A stretch of DNA of 64,000 nt from Aegilops tauschii subsp. strangulata (GCF_002575655.3 NC_053039.3:376937633-377001632), one strand, 5' to 3'; positions 22,281-35,395 are shown, counted from the stretch's first letter. A program made the numbers and translations. The notes: generated by a model not told the origin, from the letters alone.

Positions 22281-22285
<5 letters not shown>
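21900..22285. mobile_element. Short TIR transposon (MITE-like), about 386 bp
   Basis: The left end TTGTTTGGGACACCTAGGT (21900) is the inverse of the right end ACCTAGGTGCCCCAAACAA (ending 22285), with one mismatch over 19 bases. A further inverted CCTAGGTGCC-type block lies just inside. No coding capacity. Superfamily not assigned; no clear target duplication because the right side abuts (AT)n. Confidence 0.5.

Positions 22286-22366
<81 letters not shown>
22284..22366. repeat. (AT)n microsatellite, left of MITE
   Basis: About 41 uninterrupted AT dinucleotides. A matching (TA)n tract is found on the other side of the adjacent MITE. Confidence 0.98.
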
Positions 22367-22368
<2 letters not shown>

Positions 22369-22739
22369 ACTATTCGTCATCCTGGGTGAGGAATAGTTAT
22401 TCTTCACCCCCTCTATTTTACCACCAATGCACTGTAATTTTACGTTCCGTAAGTTTTGTCTTATTTCTGACATAAAAAGAGACCGTAAGAAAATATATAA
22501 TCGCCGTAAAAAATATTTTATGTTATGTAAAATTACAAACGTAAAAACATAGTGTAAAATATACATAAACTCCAAATTTTCTTGTCTTATGACCTATATT
22601 ATTATTATTTTATACCAAAATTTACGTACTGAATCAATAGGAATGTAACTATTTAAATTCCAAATGTAATTTAGAAGTGATTGTAAGATTACCTCGGGTG
22701 AAGAATAACTTATTCTGCACCCTGGGTGATGAATAGCAT

Positions 22740-22742
<3 letters not shown>
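22367..22742. mobile_element. MITE inserted within a (TA)n microsatellite
   Basis: The left end (GACTATTCGTCATCCTGGGTG, then GTTATTCTTCACCC) and the inverse of the right end (GCTATTCATCACCCAGGGTG, then GTTATTCTTCACCC) are terminal inverted repeats of about 40 bases at roughly 85% match. The element is about 376 bp, non-coding, and flanked on both sides by long TA tracts (22284-22366 and 22743-22788). Size and setting resemble the microsatellite-targeting MITE described in rice as Micron; homology to it was not tested. Confidence 0.65.

Positions 22743-22788
<46 letters not shown>
22743..22788. repeat. (TA)n microsatellite, right of MITE
   Basis: About 23 TA dinucleotides, continuing the repeat tract found on the left side of the MITE. 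Confidence 0.97.
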
Positions 22789-22789
<1 letters not shown>

Positions 22790-25775
22790 CTTTACATCTT
22801 TATCTTTGCATAATAATATAGGACGGAAACTTTCATAGTTTTCCATACGTCGCCCCTTTATCTCTGTTAGTTTTATGTTAACCAGAAAGCCGGACAGCTG
22901 AGATTTAAAACAAGGATGGTTCTCCTTGCGTCGCCCTTTGTACCTAAAACCTCCGTCCGTTCCTCCAATGCGTATGACTCCTACAACGGTATAATAACAG
23001 AGAAAAAGGAACACACACGAGCACAATCTCAGTGCGTACGACACCACCGCCGCTCGCGCCCGCGGCCGTTCTTGATCTCCGGCTTACCTCCAGCATTGTT
23101 GTCGCCTTCCTGTTCGCCTTCTTCTTGCCATCATCATTCAATCTTTCCGGCGCCACCCTAAGCCTCCTCGACCTACAACCTCCTCCTGGTCGAAGCGCGT
23201 GTTCCGGCAGTACAACTGCTCCAATAGGAATCCATAGGATACCCGATCCAGATTTCACAGGGACTTCGGTGCCGTAAAAGGAAGCCCTCGACCAGATTCT
23301 CGGTTAATCCCATCGCACTCCCGATCCAGCACCTTCTCCGCGCGCTGCTCTCGATCCCCTTCTCCGTGTGCTGCTTGATGGGTAGCCGCGCTGGACGGTG
23401 TGGAGGCGTCGAGGCGTCGCTATCCTGCAAATCTAGGGCGGAGCAAGTTCCCCTATAGACGTCACCTGTGAGGCTCGGCCTTGCCCGATGCACTCACCGC
23501 TAAGTCTAGGTCGAGTGAGGCGCGGCGGAGGCAGGAGGGGCGCCGACCGGAGGGCTGAATACGGTGCTCGGTGCGAGGGGTTGCAGCTGATCACAGGTGC
23601 AGCACCTTTGGCGGCCGGCACCCAGCTCTGGGGCGTTCGATTCGGTGGTGCGTTCATGTGCCTTGTGATTCCCCCCTGTAACTTCGGTCTCCTTCCATCT
23701 CCAGGGACGATGGCAAGCTCCGTCCGGCCGACGGCAAGGTACCCAGGAGAAGCGGATGGCCGACGTGTAGACCACAGCAAACGATCAGGTAATTCTCTTG
23801 ACCACGGCGAGGTACCCATGTTCGTTGCAATCAAGAGGTAGAAACGGCTGTGTTGATCAGCTCCAAGCAGTTTGCAATCGCATACATAAGTTCTCACTAG
23901 AATTTGCTACAGGTAGGCTGTCTCCCTACTCGTCTCCTGAGAACCATCTATTGATTGTATTATAAAGCTTGCTGGTGTTTTGAGCTGAAAGAAAGGGGAA
24001 AAAGGAATAATATGCGTTTTTGCACTGGTTCGTGTTAGCGGCCGAGAGAGGCATTTGTTCTCCAGTGAAGAGTGAACAAATTGTTTTCATTGGCTTGATA
24101 TTTATTTATACTAGCTAATTTGCAGGTCATAGAATCATATTAGACATAATCTATAAGCAGAGGACCAGGACCACATGGATTGCATTTTTTATATCTCAAT
24201 GGATTATGTTTTTCTTTTTTCCATGTTACTTGGTGTTACATTTTGTTTCTTGCCTGACCATCATTTTGTTTTGTTGTGTCCTAGGTTTATGAAATAATAG
24301 ATAATGTTGTCGTTGAAGCTCAAGCAAGCTATGCTACTGAGATTAATGTCTTCATGATGACAATTCAGTTAGTGTCACTGACAACGTCCATGGGTTATGC
24401 AGTTCCTAAAACCATGGAGAACTTCCTGAACGTTCAATGCTTCTGCAAATATTGTGAATAATCTAACTGAATGAGTTCAGTTTTGTGCTGCTGCATAGTG
24501 TCGAACATCCTGAGCATGGTGATTTCGGGGCCTATGGCATGGTAGATGTGTGGGCCCGTGGCTGCGAGCTCGGCCATTGACGCCCTCGAGCACTGACAGC
24601 GACGCCTCTCCTCGGGCAGAGTGCTATGCACGAGTACAATGCCGTGCCAATTCTCAGAGTCATTGACCAGTTGAGCATTAGTGTTTGTGTTTGTATTTTT
24701 GTTTTCATGACGTCTAAAATTTAGATGATCCAATGGACCATGGTCGTCAATTAGTGCTCACTCACACATCGCACATGTGCAAAACCAAATTGGCTGTTCA
24801 TTGGAAAGTCATACAAAATCTGAAGAAATCCAGCCCTCATGTGTATCTCCCGTTATATCTCCACTCTGTTCTTGTCTGCTCTATTTTAAGGAGAAAGTTG
24901 ATTGGCGGCCATTTCCAGTATGCAGATGGGATGGCAACGACTATTCCTTGATTGAAGGATGCAATGCATCTCGCAGAATTCAAAGCTGTACAATTTTGGT
25001 CCTGCCTAGGTCATCAAATCTGCAAGTTGGGTAGAAAGCTAGGCATGATTCTCGGTAATATTCTTTACTTGGTACTTGATGATTACTCTTTACTTGGTAC
25101 AAGGTATTTGATGATTTTAATATAGTCTGACCCTGCTATAGATAGCAGTTTACATACATGCCTAGATGTGTTGGAGATGCATTGGAGTGTGTTTCATAGG
25201 TGGCCTTGAAGCGCGACTAAAAGTAATCCATCGTCACAACAGGTTTCTGGAATCCCAGGGATCGAAATTTGATTGAGATGCATCTTCCTGAATTTCAGGG
25301 GTCGAAATCGATACAAATAGAAAAAAATTCTCAATGAGAGTTTGTAGTATCTGCATACTCTTTGTTGGCATATAAATCCTGGCTCTCCTAATACTTTAAT
25401 GCCCATGTAAAATAGCTAATTCCTGCATAATCTCTTAGTGCACACGTCAGTTAAGAAAGGAAACGGCAAGTTAAGTATAGTGATATGTTCTTGTGTATTG
25501 CTTAGATCTAATATACAATCTATACATGACTGTTTCGACGGATGCGCTCATGTTTGTACAATCATCTTTCAACTAAATTACACAAATTCACATTTCATAT
25601 CGAACAGCTGTTTGCCAATTTCATATCAGGCACATAAATATATTTTAACATCACAGTACGATAGCGACCTGAAAACAGCACAGTATAACATATAGCTAGT
25701 TCAACTTCATAAGAACAATATTAGAACAATGTATACATTTCCCTAATCGAGACCATCCAGGCATGTCTTATCCAC
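22789..25775. other. Unassigned sequence with transcript-like segments
   Basis: 23030-23830 is GC-rich and looks like a plant 5' leader or first exon. At 24284-24462 a splice acceptor (TGTCCTAG) is followed by an open frame of about 58 codons (VYEIIDNVVVEAQASY...) ending in TAA. No consistent multi-exon reading frame and no known domain could be built, so this may be a decayed gene or an unrecognised retroelement. Confidence 0.3.
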
Positions 25776-26691
25776 CACTAATAGAAAAAGGCCCATTTGT
25801 CCCGGTTTGTAAGGCCCATTTGTCCAGGTTCGGGAGCCGGGACTAAAGGGTTGGTACTAAAGCCCAAAACCTTTAGTCCCGGTTCGCCCACGAACCGGGA
25901 CAATTGGGGCTCCACGTGGCCGCTGCGGCTTGCCCAGGCAGGGGGCCTTTAGTCCCGGTTGGTAGCACCAACCGGGACCAAAAAGCGTCCACGCGTCAGC
26001 AGTTCAGGGGCTGGGGTTTTTGTTTTTTTAAGGGGGGTGGAGGTTTTGTAGGGTTATTTTAGGGGTTTCATATATTGTGTTAGCTAGCTAATAGAGAGAA
26101 GTGTCCTCTCTTATCTCCGTGCTTGGTCGACACTACGTACTATACGTATAGAGAGGACTCAACACGCTAGCTAGTAAGCAAATGAAGGAAACAATTAAGT
26201 ACACAAGATCGTCATGAACATATATACAAAGAAAAGTGATCGACTTCTCTTTCTCCGAGAGATTAGTCGAACAACAAGTTTTCGTACATCTATCCGACGC
26301 TACTAGCTACATATATACAATATAAGATCTCTTACAATCCCTAGCATATGAAGTCAAGTTCCACATGGTATTCTCCGTTTTTATCTATGACGTGGTCAAG
26401 AAAGAATCCCGCCTATTCCTCTTGAATTGCCTTTATGCGATCTTGTGGTAGGAGTTCGTCCCGCAGCTGCCAAAGCTAATTTGAAGAAGGGGGTCAATAC
26501 ATATATATGAATGAAACTCAACACAAATGATGGTAATAAAATAAAATTGTGAATATTATTGCTTACGCACTTCATAATCTTCTTTAGTGTAGCCCCGCCT
26601 AGAGGTCATCGCATTGTAGATGTACTCGCAAATGTAGTATCCACAAAAATTATTCCCGCCTTCCTGCCACAACCACTTTACGAGAAATAGA
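25776..26691 (-). mobile_element. Terminal part of a CACTA transposon (interrupted)
   Basis: The terminus CACTAATAGAAAAAGG at 25776 is of CACTA type, followed by subterminal inverted motifs TTTAGTCCCGGTT / AACCGGGAC repeated several times to 25975. Further inside lie the minus-strand exons of a C48-type ORF. The element is cut at 26692 by a second CACTA; its other part was not found in the window. Confidence 0.7.
26341..26691 (-). pseudogene. C-terminal exons of a CACTA-borne C48 protease-like ORF
   Basis: Exon fragment 26691-26571 encodes a peptide with GGNNFCGYYICEYI, the Cys region of C48-like proteins in CACTA elements, and ends at a GTGCGT donor. The next exon, 26466-26341, continues in phase (LRDELLPQDRIKAIQEE, then AGFFLDHVIDKNGEYHVELD) but has a TAG at 26415-26413. 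His and Asp regions are missing because the second CACTA is inserted upstream. It is a relic. Confidence 0.7.
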
Positions 26692-27224
26692 CACTACAAA
26701 AAAAGACACATCCGTGACATTTTGGGCCGAACGAATTTTTTTTCTGTCATACTTATGACACTTCTATGACGATAATTGTGACAAAACCCGGTATCATCAT
26801 AGATATGGTGGGGTCCTACTTCTATGACAAAAAATCATGACGGAAAATGGGCTTTTCGTCCTGGGAGGGCCGGAGACGCAGCTGCATGACATTCTTTGGG
26901 CCGTCCATGACGGAAAAAACCGTGGTAGAAGCGAGGGCGAGGAAAATATCGGGTGTTCCCGGTTACGGTGGGTGGTCGGGGCCGAGCGATGCGCGTTTCT
27001 CTCGTACACGCACGCGCATGGGTGCGAGGCGTTGGGCTCTAACTAAAACCGAGCGAGGCGTTGGGCTCTAACTGAACCCGAGCGATTGCACTGCAGGCTA
27101 CGCGTTACTGAACCCGAGCGATCGATCGATGGCTGTTAACTGAAACAGATCGAGCGATTCCTTCGATACTGTTGCTAACTGAAGCCGATCGATGCTGCCT
27201 CTGAATGAACAGTGAGCGTTGCTG

Positions 27225-27640
27225 GGGGGGTGTTTGGATGAACAGTTCCCGGTGGGGGTGGATGAACTGGACCCCGTGGTGTTGCCTTTGGATGAACAGG
27301 ACCACGATCGATCGAGCCGGTTGGGGCTGGATGAACAGGACCCCGTGGAGGGCAGGATGAACAGGACCACCCCGTGGAGGGCAGGATGAACAGTAGACGG
27401 TGGAGGGCTGGATGAACAGTAGCCCGTAGGGGGGTGGTTGAACAGGAGCCCGTGGAGAGGGCTGGTTGAACAGTAGGCGGTGGAGTAGCGCGCGGTGGAG
27501 GCTGGATGAACAGGAGCCCGTGGATGAACAGTCACAGGTGGAGGCTGGAGGAGGTCGACGCTTGATGAACAGTAGCCCGTGGAGTCTGGAGGGGGTCGAC
27601 GGTGGAGATGAACAGTATCCCGTGGAGTCCCATTGTGCGG
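27225..27640. repeat. CACTA subterminal repeats, about 28-35 bp units
   Basis: More than ten variant copies of GGATGAACAG followed by GACCCCGTGGAGGG or TAGCCCGTGGAGG. Arrays of short repeats next to the termini are characteristic of CACTA elements, where they bind the transposase. Long open frames across them on both strands are by-products of the repeat. Confidence 0.75.
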
Positions 27641-28349
27641 TACGCCACACCCCTCCCGATGAAAAGGACCCCCGTTTCGACCGTAGCGCTCCAACACAAG
27701 TCTGTTTCCTCCGTTTTGTGGCATGCCACACCCCTCCTGATCAAGAAGACCCCCGTTTCGACCATAGGAGGTCCGTTTCCTCCGTTTTGTGGCACGCGAG
27801 ACCCCTCCCGATGAACAGGATCCCGTTTCGAACGTGGCCGGTCGAACACAAGGCCGTTTCCTCCGTTCTGCGGTACGCCAGGCCTCGTTTCCATCGGCTG
27901 TTCCGTCCAAGCCCTCCCGATGAACACAACGACGCATTCCGTTCCAACCCAGCCGGTTGGCTCCCCATGAACACGACGACGACGTTGTTTCTCCGTTCCG
28001 ACCCAGCCATGTACACGAGCCCTGGCCGTACGTATGCGCGAGTAGGCGTTCGAGACCCTGCCCGTATGTATGTACGTGGCCGTATTTTCTTTCTTGCACA
28101 CTGGCCGCTGTACGTACGTGTACATGCTACGTGCGCGCCTCTACTACGACACGTGCGCGCCTCTACATCGACTAGTATGTACGTACACGTTCGCGACCAG
28201 AATGACAACGCCACGTACACTTCGACCAGGTGGGTCCCGACTGTCAAGCACTTCCTTGCCTGCGAAGATGTAGCTGGTGGGTCCCAGCAGTCAGGGGGCG
28301 AATCTTTTTTTTGCCCGGACGCACTTCCTTGCGTGCGAAGATGTAGCTG

Positions 28350-29675
28350 GTGGGTCCCAACAGTCAGGAAAACGTTTTTTCGCGAAATACGGTGGCCCGT
28401 CCGATGGGTCCCCGCTGTCAGGTGGAGGAATAATTATTTTGCGCCTAATAAGGAGGCACTTCCTTGCTGTGGCCGTGGACCCAGCTGTCAGCCTCTCCAC
28501 GTACAGTCCACGTCCGATGGAAGCCGTTCCTTGACCACGTTGACCACGCCGTGCCGAGAGCACCAGGGCGGTGGACGAGGGCGAGGCCTAGGAAGGGGAC
28601 GACGCGGAGCCGGGGAAGACGCGGTAGTGGATGCCCGCGCGGAGAGGACTACGAGGGTTCACTGGTTCGGCTGCGATGTGAGGCTGCCGTCGCCGCAGGG
28701 CCTGGCCAGCGGTGGGAATAGTAGGGGCGGTGAGGCCTCCGCGGCAGCACAACCGACCACGGAAGGCAGGAGCATGCGGCACGACCGGCGCTGCTTTGGG
28801 CGGCTGGAGCAACAAGACCAGAGGTTGAAGAAGCACTACGGCCGTTGGATGGACATCATACGGTCACTGGAGCTAGAATCGTTCATATTGACTAAGTTGA
28901 CAAAGCACTCCGTCCCCGTCAACTTCGTAGGCCCACAAGTCAGGCTCGCACCAAGGTGGGTCCCAACCAGCAGGGGGAGTATTCATTTTTTGTGCGTAAT
29001 AAGGAGGCACTTCCGGTGGCTCCGTGCTGACAGCGGGGGGAACGTTTTTTTCGCGCAATACGGTGGCCCGTCTGGTGGGTCCCAGCAGTCAGGGGGGAAA
29101 CCTTTTTTTCGCGAAATACGGTGGCACGTCCGGTGGGTCCCTACTGTCAGGTGGAGGAATCATTATTTTCCGCGTAATAAGGAGGCACTTCCTTGCTGTT
29201 GTCGTGGACCCAGCTGTCAGCCTCTCCACGTACAGTCCACATCCGATGGAAGCCGTTCCTTAACCACGTTGACCATGCCGCGCCGAGAGCATCAGGGCGG
29301 TGGACGACGGCGAGGCCTAGGAAGGGGACGACGCGGAGCCGGGGAAGACGCGGCAGTGGAAGCCCGCGCGGAGAGTAGTACGAGGGTTCACTGGTTCGGC
29401 TGTGGTGTGAGGCTGCTGTCGCCGCAGGGCCTGGCTAGCGGTGGGAATAGTAGGGGGCGGTGAGGCCTCTGCGGCAGCACAGCAGGCCACGGGAGGCAGG
29501 AGCATGCGGCACGACCGGCGCTGCTTTGGGCGGCTGGAGCAAGAAGACCAGAAGTTGAAGAAGCACTACCGCCGCTGGATGGACATCGTACGGTCACTGC
29601 AACTAGAATCGTTTATATTGACTAAGTTGACAAAGACCTTGGTACGCGTCAACTTAGTAGGCCCACAGGCCAGCT
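28350..29675. repeat. Large direct duplication, about 727 bp period, inside the CACTA
   Basis: 28350-28945 matches 29075-29675, recognisable by GGAGGCACTTCCTTGCTGT at 28454 and 29181 and by GGCTGGAGCAA followed by GACCAGA near 28802 and 29533. A third, partial match starts GGAGGCACTT at 30719. Copies are roughly 90% alike by eye. A long open frame across this region is not supported as a gene. Confidence 0.8.
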
Positions 29676-29879
29676 TCCGAAACGGTGTGCCCCAGATGTC
29701 AGGGGGAGGAATCATTTTTTGGGAGGGTGAAGCTAGAATATCCGAGATTGAAGAAGCACGGCATCCGTTGGATGGACATCCAACGGCCACTGCTGCTAGA
29801 ACCGTGTGTTGACTATAAGTTGACAAAGCCTTGCATACGCGTCAATTCTCTTTTTTTTGAGGGGACGCGTCAACTTAGT

Positions 29880-31418
29880 AAGGCCACATGTGTGTGGCAG
29901 AGAACTTATAGCCCATTTGTGATTTGTAAGAATGTGCAGCCAATTTTTGAATTCTAATGGAATTTACTACAGCCCATTTACAGTTTGTTAAAAGTACAAC
30001 CCATTTCAACCAACCGTTCAAAACAGAATTCAATAAAATTTCCCACATTTTGATGGGATCCGAAATATTTTTATCCCGAAATTTCTAGTCATATTAAATA
30101 CAATTTCAATATAAATTTATATTAAACGAAACATTGCGCTCGCAACAATTAATGAAATTAAAATTTTCAATATCCAAAAATAATATTTTATAAAGTAATT
30201 ACGTGTTTGGTGCATTTTTTATAGTTACTACCCAGTTTTTATAATTACATCCTATTTATTATTTCTTGAAGAACATTTTCTTGTTAAGCCTAATGCATCC
30301 CTCCTAGGAAAGATTTGCAGCCCAACGGGGCGGAGAATAACAACTTGACCTTGCCTGGGTATTCCTAAAAAAAGTATAGCTAGGCTAGCCATTTTCAGCT
30401 TGAAAAAAATTAATATCTGGGCTGGATATCTGGCCTGGGCTAGACGGGCCACAGCCCGCCCAGTTAATAGCTGCAGCGATTTTTTCGTTGTTGTTCAGAG
30501 GAGAAAAATTAATATCTAGGCTAAACATCGCTCAAAAAAAAACTCTGCAGTGCTCACACCTCAAAAACATAAATACTACTCCAGCTGCTTGGTTCCAGCT
30601 GTCGGCCGCTTCTTGTGCAATTCTCTCGTTTATTGACTACATAGGTTGACAATGGTGTGGGACCGTGATGTCAGGAAACCAGGAGGAAGCAAAAAAAATT
30701 ATAGTTTTATATACTAATAAGGAGGCACTTGATGTCATCCTCTACAAGTAAAGTCATCTCCTCATCCTCATGTCCGTTGACCTGTTGACAACGCGAGACG
30801 GCGGCGCCACGGCGAGCGCAACAACTCGAAGGACGACGGAGAGGGCCTCGCGGGCCCTACGGATGGTCTGATACAGCGCCCACTGCTCATTCGAGAAGCC
30901 AGGATCATAGGGCCACATGTCTGCGACGGCATTGTCGTTCGCTTGTTCACCGGTGCTCGTTGAGGAGACGGAGGTTGCAGCATAGGTCCTCCTACGCTCG
31001 TAGCTCTTCCGCCATTAGGGCGTCGAAGTGCGGCCGCACCTGCTCTATGGTGAACACGGCATGAACCGGCTTGGACAGTGGCGCGGCTCCTAGTCGGAAG
31101 TTACGTCCATCGTCTGATTGCCGTCACTCAGCTCGGCGAGGTAGCTGGCGAGCCAGCATGTCCGGCTGCTGGACCGACCCGCTGCCAAGCATGAGTCTGA
31201 CTGCCCTCGCCCACCCAGACCGCATCCCTCGCACGCGCGCGCTTTCCGCCCAAAATGGTCAGCGCCGCCCGCCCCGCTTCCCGGTGCATGTGATTGCTCC
31301 GCCTTCAAACGACACAAGTGCCGTCCTTCCGTCCTTCTGCCGCCCACATTAATGATACGCGGTTGCCGAGGCGGCTACTCCGGCGCCACACGTCCGTCCC
31401 TCCACCGCCCACCATAGC
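29880..31418. other. Interior of the CACTA without recognised gene
   Basis: 29890-30530 is AT-rich; 30560-31400 is GC-rich with TA-rich breaks. A segment at 31190-31345 resembles one at about 46030-46170, suggesting a shared transposon fragment. Confidence 0.4.
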
Positions 31419-31426
31419 TATATAAA
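31419..31426 (+). promoter_or_regulatory. TATA box of the captured ORF
   Basis: TATATAAA lies 73 bases upstream of the ATG at 31499, after a GC-rich stretch, the usual spacing for a plant Pol II core promoter with a short leader. Confidence 0.5.
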
Positions 31427-31624
31427 CTGCTGCGCCGGCCATAGCCGCAGTCATCCGCATCCCTTCCTATTCTCCTGTCCACACCACTACTGCCCACCAT
31501 GGCTTCCTCGCGCTCCAGCGCTCTTCGGGACGGGCGGACGACGAACCACAAGGAGATGGCAGCCATTGCTGCCGACTGGCTGGCCGGCAGGCAGCCGGAG
31601 GACGACGACGTCCCAATGGAGAAC

Positions 31625-33358
31625 TGAAGGAAATATGCCCTAGAGGCAATAATAAAGTTATAATTCATTTCCTTATATCATGATAAATGTTTATTATTCA
31701 TGCTAGAATTGTATTAACCGGAAACATAATACTTGTGTGAATACATAGACAAACAGAGTGTCACTAGTATGCCTCTACTTGACTAGCTCGTTGATCAAAG
31801 ATGGTTATGTTTCCTAGCCATTGACATGAGTTGTCATTTGATTAACGGGATCACATCATTAGGAGAATGATGTGATTGACTTGACCCATTCCGTTAGCTT
31901 AGCACTCGATCGGTTAGTATGTTGTTATTGCTTTCTTCATGACTTATACATGTTCCTATGACTATGAGATTATGCAACTCCCGTTTACCGGAGGAACACT
32001 TTGTGTGCTACCAAACGTCACAACGTAACTGGGTGATTATAAAGGTGCTCTACAGGTGTCTCCAAAGGTACTTGTTGGGTTGGCGTATTTCGAGATTAGG
32101 ATTTGTCACTCCGATTGTCGGAGAGGTATCTCTGGGCCCACTCGGTAACGCATATCACTTAAGCCTTGCAAGCATTGCAACTAATGAGTTAGCTGCGGGA
32201 TGATGTATTACGAAATGAGTAAAGAGACTTGCCGGTAACGAGATTGAACTAGGTATTGAGATACCGACGATCGAATCTCGGGCAAGTAACATACCGATGA
32301 CAAAGGGAACAACGTATGTTGTTATGCGGTTTGACCGATAAAGATCTTCGTAGAATATGTGGGAGCCAATATGGGCATCCAGGTTCCGCTATTGGTTAAT
32401 GACCGGAGACGTGTCTCGGTCATGTCTACATAGTTCTCGAACCCGTAGGGTCCGCACGCTTAAAGTTTGATGACGGTTATATTATATGTTTATGTGTTTT
32501 GATGTACCGAAGGTAGTTCGGAGTCCGAGATGTGATCACGGACATGACGAGGAGTCTCGAAATGGTCGAGACATGAAGATTGATATATTGGATGACTATA
32601 TTCGGACACCGGAATGGTTCCGGGGGTTATCGGATATATACCGGAGTACCGGGGGTTACCGGAAACCCCCGGGGGGTTTAATGGGCCTACATGGGCCTTA
32701 GTGGAGAAGAGGAGGGGCGGCCAGGGCAGGCCGCGTGCCCCCTCCCCCTCTAGTCCGAATTGGACTAGGAGGGGGGCGGCGGCGCCCCCCTTTCCTTCCT
32801 CTCTCCCTCCTCCTTCCCCCCTTCTCCTAATCCAACAAGGAAGGGAGGGAGTCCTACTCCCGGTGGGAGTAGGACTCCTCCTGGCGCGCCTCCTTCTGGC
32901 CGGCCGCCTCTCCCCCCTTTGCTCCTTTATATACGGGGGCAGGGGCACCCCATAGACACAACAATTGATCATTGATCTCTTAGCCGTGTGCGGTGCCCCC
33001 TCCACCAGAATCCACCTCGATAATATCGTAGCGGTGCTTAGGCAAAGCCCTGCGTCGGTAGAACATCATCATCGTCACCACGCCGTCGTGCTGACGAAAC
33101 TCTCCCTCAAAGCTCGGCTGGATCGGAGTTCGAGGGATGTCATCGAGCTGAACGTGTGCAGAACTCGGAGGTGCCGTGCGTTCGGTACTTGATCGGTCGG
33201 ATCGTGAAGACGTACGACTACATCAACCGCGTTGTGCTAACGCTTCCGCTTTTGGTCTATGAGGGTACGTGGACAACACTCTCCTCTCTCGTTGCTATGC
33301 ATCACCATGATCTTGTGTGAGCGTAGGAATTTTTTTGAAATTACTACGTTCCCCAACA
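31625..33358 (+). repeat. 5' LTR of Copia 1
   Basis: 1734 bp, TG...CA. Contains a C- and G-rich segment (32680-32930) and a TATA-like TTTATATA at 32926, a likely LTR promoter. Open frames within it are not genes. Confidence 0.93.
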
Positions 33359-33359
33359 G

Positions 33360-33372
33360 TGGCATCCGAGCC
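33360..33372 (+). promoter_or_regulatory. Primer binding site of Copia 1
   Basis: TGGCATCCGAGCC lies one base inside the 5' LTR and differs by two changes from the usual TGGTATCAGAGCC complement of initiator tRNA-Met. Confidence 0.75.
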
Positions 33373-34585
33373 TGGTTTTATGCGTAGATGTCATATGCAC
33401 GAGTAGAACACAAGTGAGTTGTGGGCGATACAAGTCATACTGCTTACCAGCATGTCATACTTTGGTTCGGCGGTATTGTTGGATGAAGCGGGCCGGGCCG
33501 GACCGACATTACGCGAGACTGGTTCTACCGACGTGCTTTGCACATAGGTGGCTGGCGGGTGTCAGTTTCTCCAACTTTAGTTGAACCGAGTGTGGCGACG
33601 CCCGGTCCTTGAGAAGGTTAAAACAACACCAACTTGACAAACTATCGTTGTGGTTTTGATGCGTAGGTAAGAACGGTTCTTGCTCAGCCCGTAGCAGCCA
33701 CGTAAAACTTGCAACAACAAAGTAGAGGACGTGTAACTTGTTTTTGCAGGGCATGTTGTGATGTGATATGGTCAAGGCATGATGCTAAATTTTATTGTAT
33801 GAGATGATCATTTTTTGTAACTGAGTTATCGGCAACTGGCAGGAGCCATATGGTTGTCGCTTTATTGTATGCAATGCAAACGCCCTGTAATGCTTTACTT
33901 TATCACTAAGCGGTAGCGATAGTCGTAGAAGCATAAGTTGGCGAGATGACAACGATGCTACGATGGAGATCAAGGTGTCGCGCCGGTAATGATGGTGATC
34001 ATGACGGTGCTTTGGAGATGGAGATCACAAGCACAAGAAGATGATGGCCATATCATATCACTTATATTGATTGCATGTGATGTTTATCTTTTATGCATCT
34101 TATCTTGCTTTGATTGACGGTAGCATTATAAGATGATCTCTCACTAAATTATCAAGGTATAAGTGTTCTCCCTGAGTATGCACCGTTGCGAAAGTTCTTC
34201 GTGCTGAGACACCACGTGATGATCGGGTGTGATAGGCTCTACGTTCAAATACAACGGGTGCAAAACAGTTGCACATGCGGAATACTCAGGTTAAACTTGA
34301 CGAGCCTAGCATATAACAGATATGGCCTCGGAATATTGAGACCGAAAGGTCGAACGTGAATCATATAGTAGATATGATCAACATAGTGATGTTCACCATT
34401 GAAACTACTCCATCTCACGTGATGATCGGACATGGTTTAGTTGATTTCGATCATGTGATCACTTAGAGGATTAGAGGTATGTCTATCTAAGTGGGAGTTC
34501 TTAAGTAATATGATTAATTGAACTTAAATTTATCATGAACTTAGTACCTGATAGTATTTTGCTTGTCTTTGTTGATTGTAGATAG

Positions 34586-35395
34586 ATGGCCCGTGCTGTT
34601 GTTCCGTTGAATTTTAATGCGTTCCTTGAGAAAGCAAAGTTGAAAGATGATGGTAGCAATTAGACGGACTGGGTCCGTAACTTGAGGATTATCCTCATTG
34701 CTGCACAGAAGAATTACGTCCTGGAAGCACCGCTAGGTGCCAGACCTGCTGCAGGAGCAACACCATATGTTATGAACGTCTGGCAGAGCAAAGCTGATGA
34801 CTACTCAATGTTAAGTGTGCCATGCTTTACGACTTAGAACCGGGACTTCAACGGCGTTTTGAACGTCATGGAGCATATGAGATGTTCCAGGAGTTGAAGT
34901 TAATATTTCAAGCAAATGCCCGGATTGAGAGATATGAAGTCTCCAATAAGTTCTACAGCTGTAAGATGGAGGAGAATAGTTCTGTCAGTGAGCATATACT
35001 CAAAATGTCTGGGTATAACAATCACTTGATTCAACTGAGAGTTAATCTTCCGTATGATAGCGTCATTGACAGAATTCTTCAATCACTGCCACCAAGCTAC
35101 AAGAGCTTCGTGATGAACTATAACATGCAAGGGATGGATAAGACAATTCCCGAGCTCTTAACAATGCTAAAGGCTGCGGAGGTAGAAATCAAGAAGGAGC
35201 ATCAAGTGTTGATGGTCAACAAGACCACCAGTTTCAAAAAAGGGCAAAGGGAAGAAGAAGGGGAACTTCAAGAAGAACAGCAAACAAGTTGCTGCTCAGG
35301 AGAAGAAACCCAAGTCTGGACCTAAGCCTGAGACTGAGTGCTTCTACTGCAAACAGATTGGTCACTGGAAGCGGAACTGCCCCAAGTATTTGGCA
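34586..35395 (+). pseudogene. Copia 1 gag remnant
   Basis: Gag forms the particle that packages the element RNA. The ATG at 34586 starts a typical N-terminus (MARAVVPLNFNAFLEKAKL) but meets TAG at 34661-34663, and the frame shifts near 34800. The central capsid-like part is open at 34822-35325. The nucleocapsid zinc knuckle C-x2-C-x4-H-x4-C (CFYCKQIGHWKRNC) is at 35339-35380 in the frame of the following pol region. Confidence 0.9.

Noticed and set aside
22242..22575. Alternating Ile-Tyr peptides
   Set aside because: They are translations of the (AT)n microsatellite.
27466..29463. A 665-codon open frame and long minus-strand frames at 27098-28099
   Set aside because: They run across CACTA subterminal repeats and the 727 bp duplication, have no domain, and several overlapping frames on both strands are equally open because of GC-rich repeat composition.
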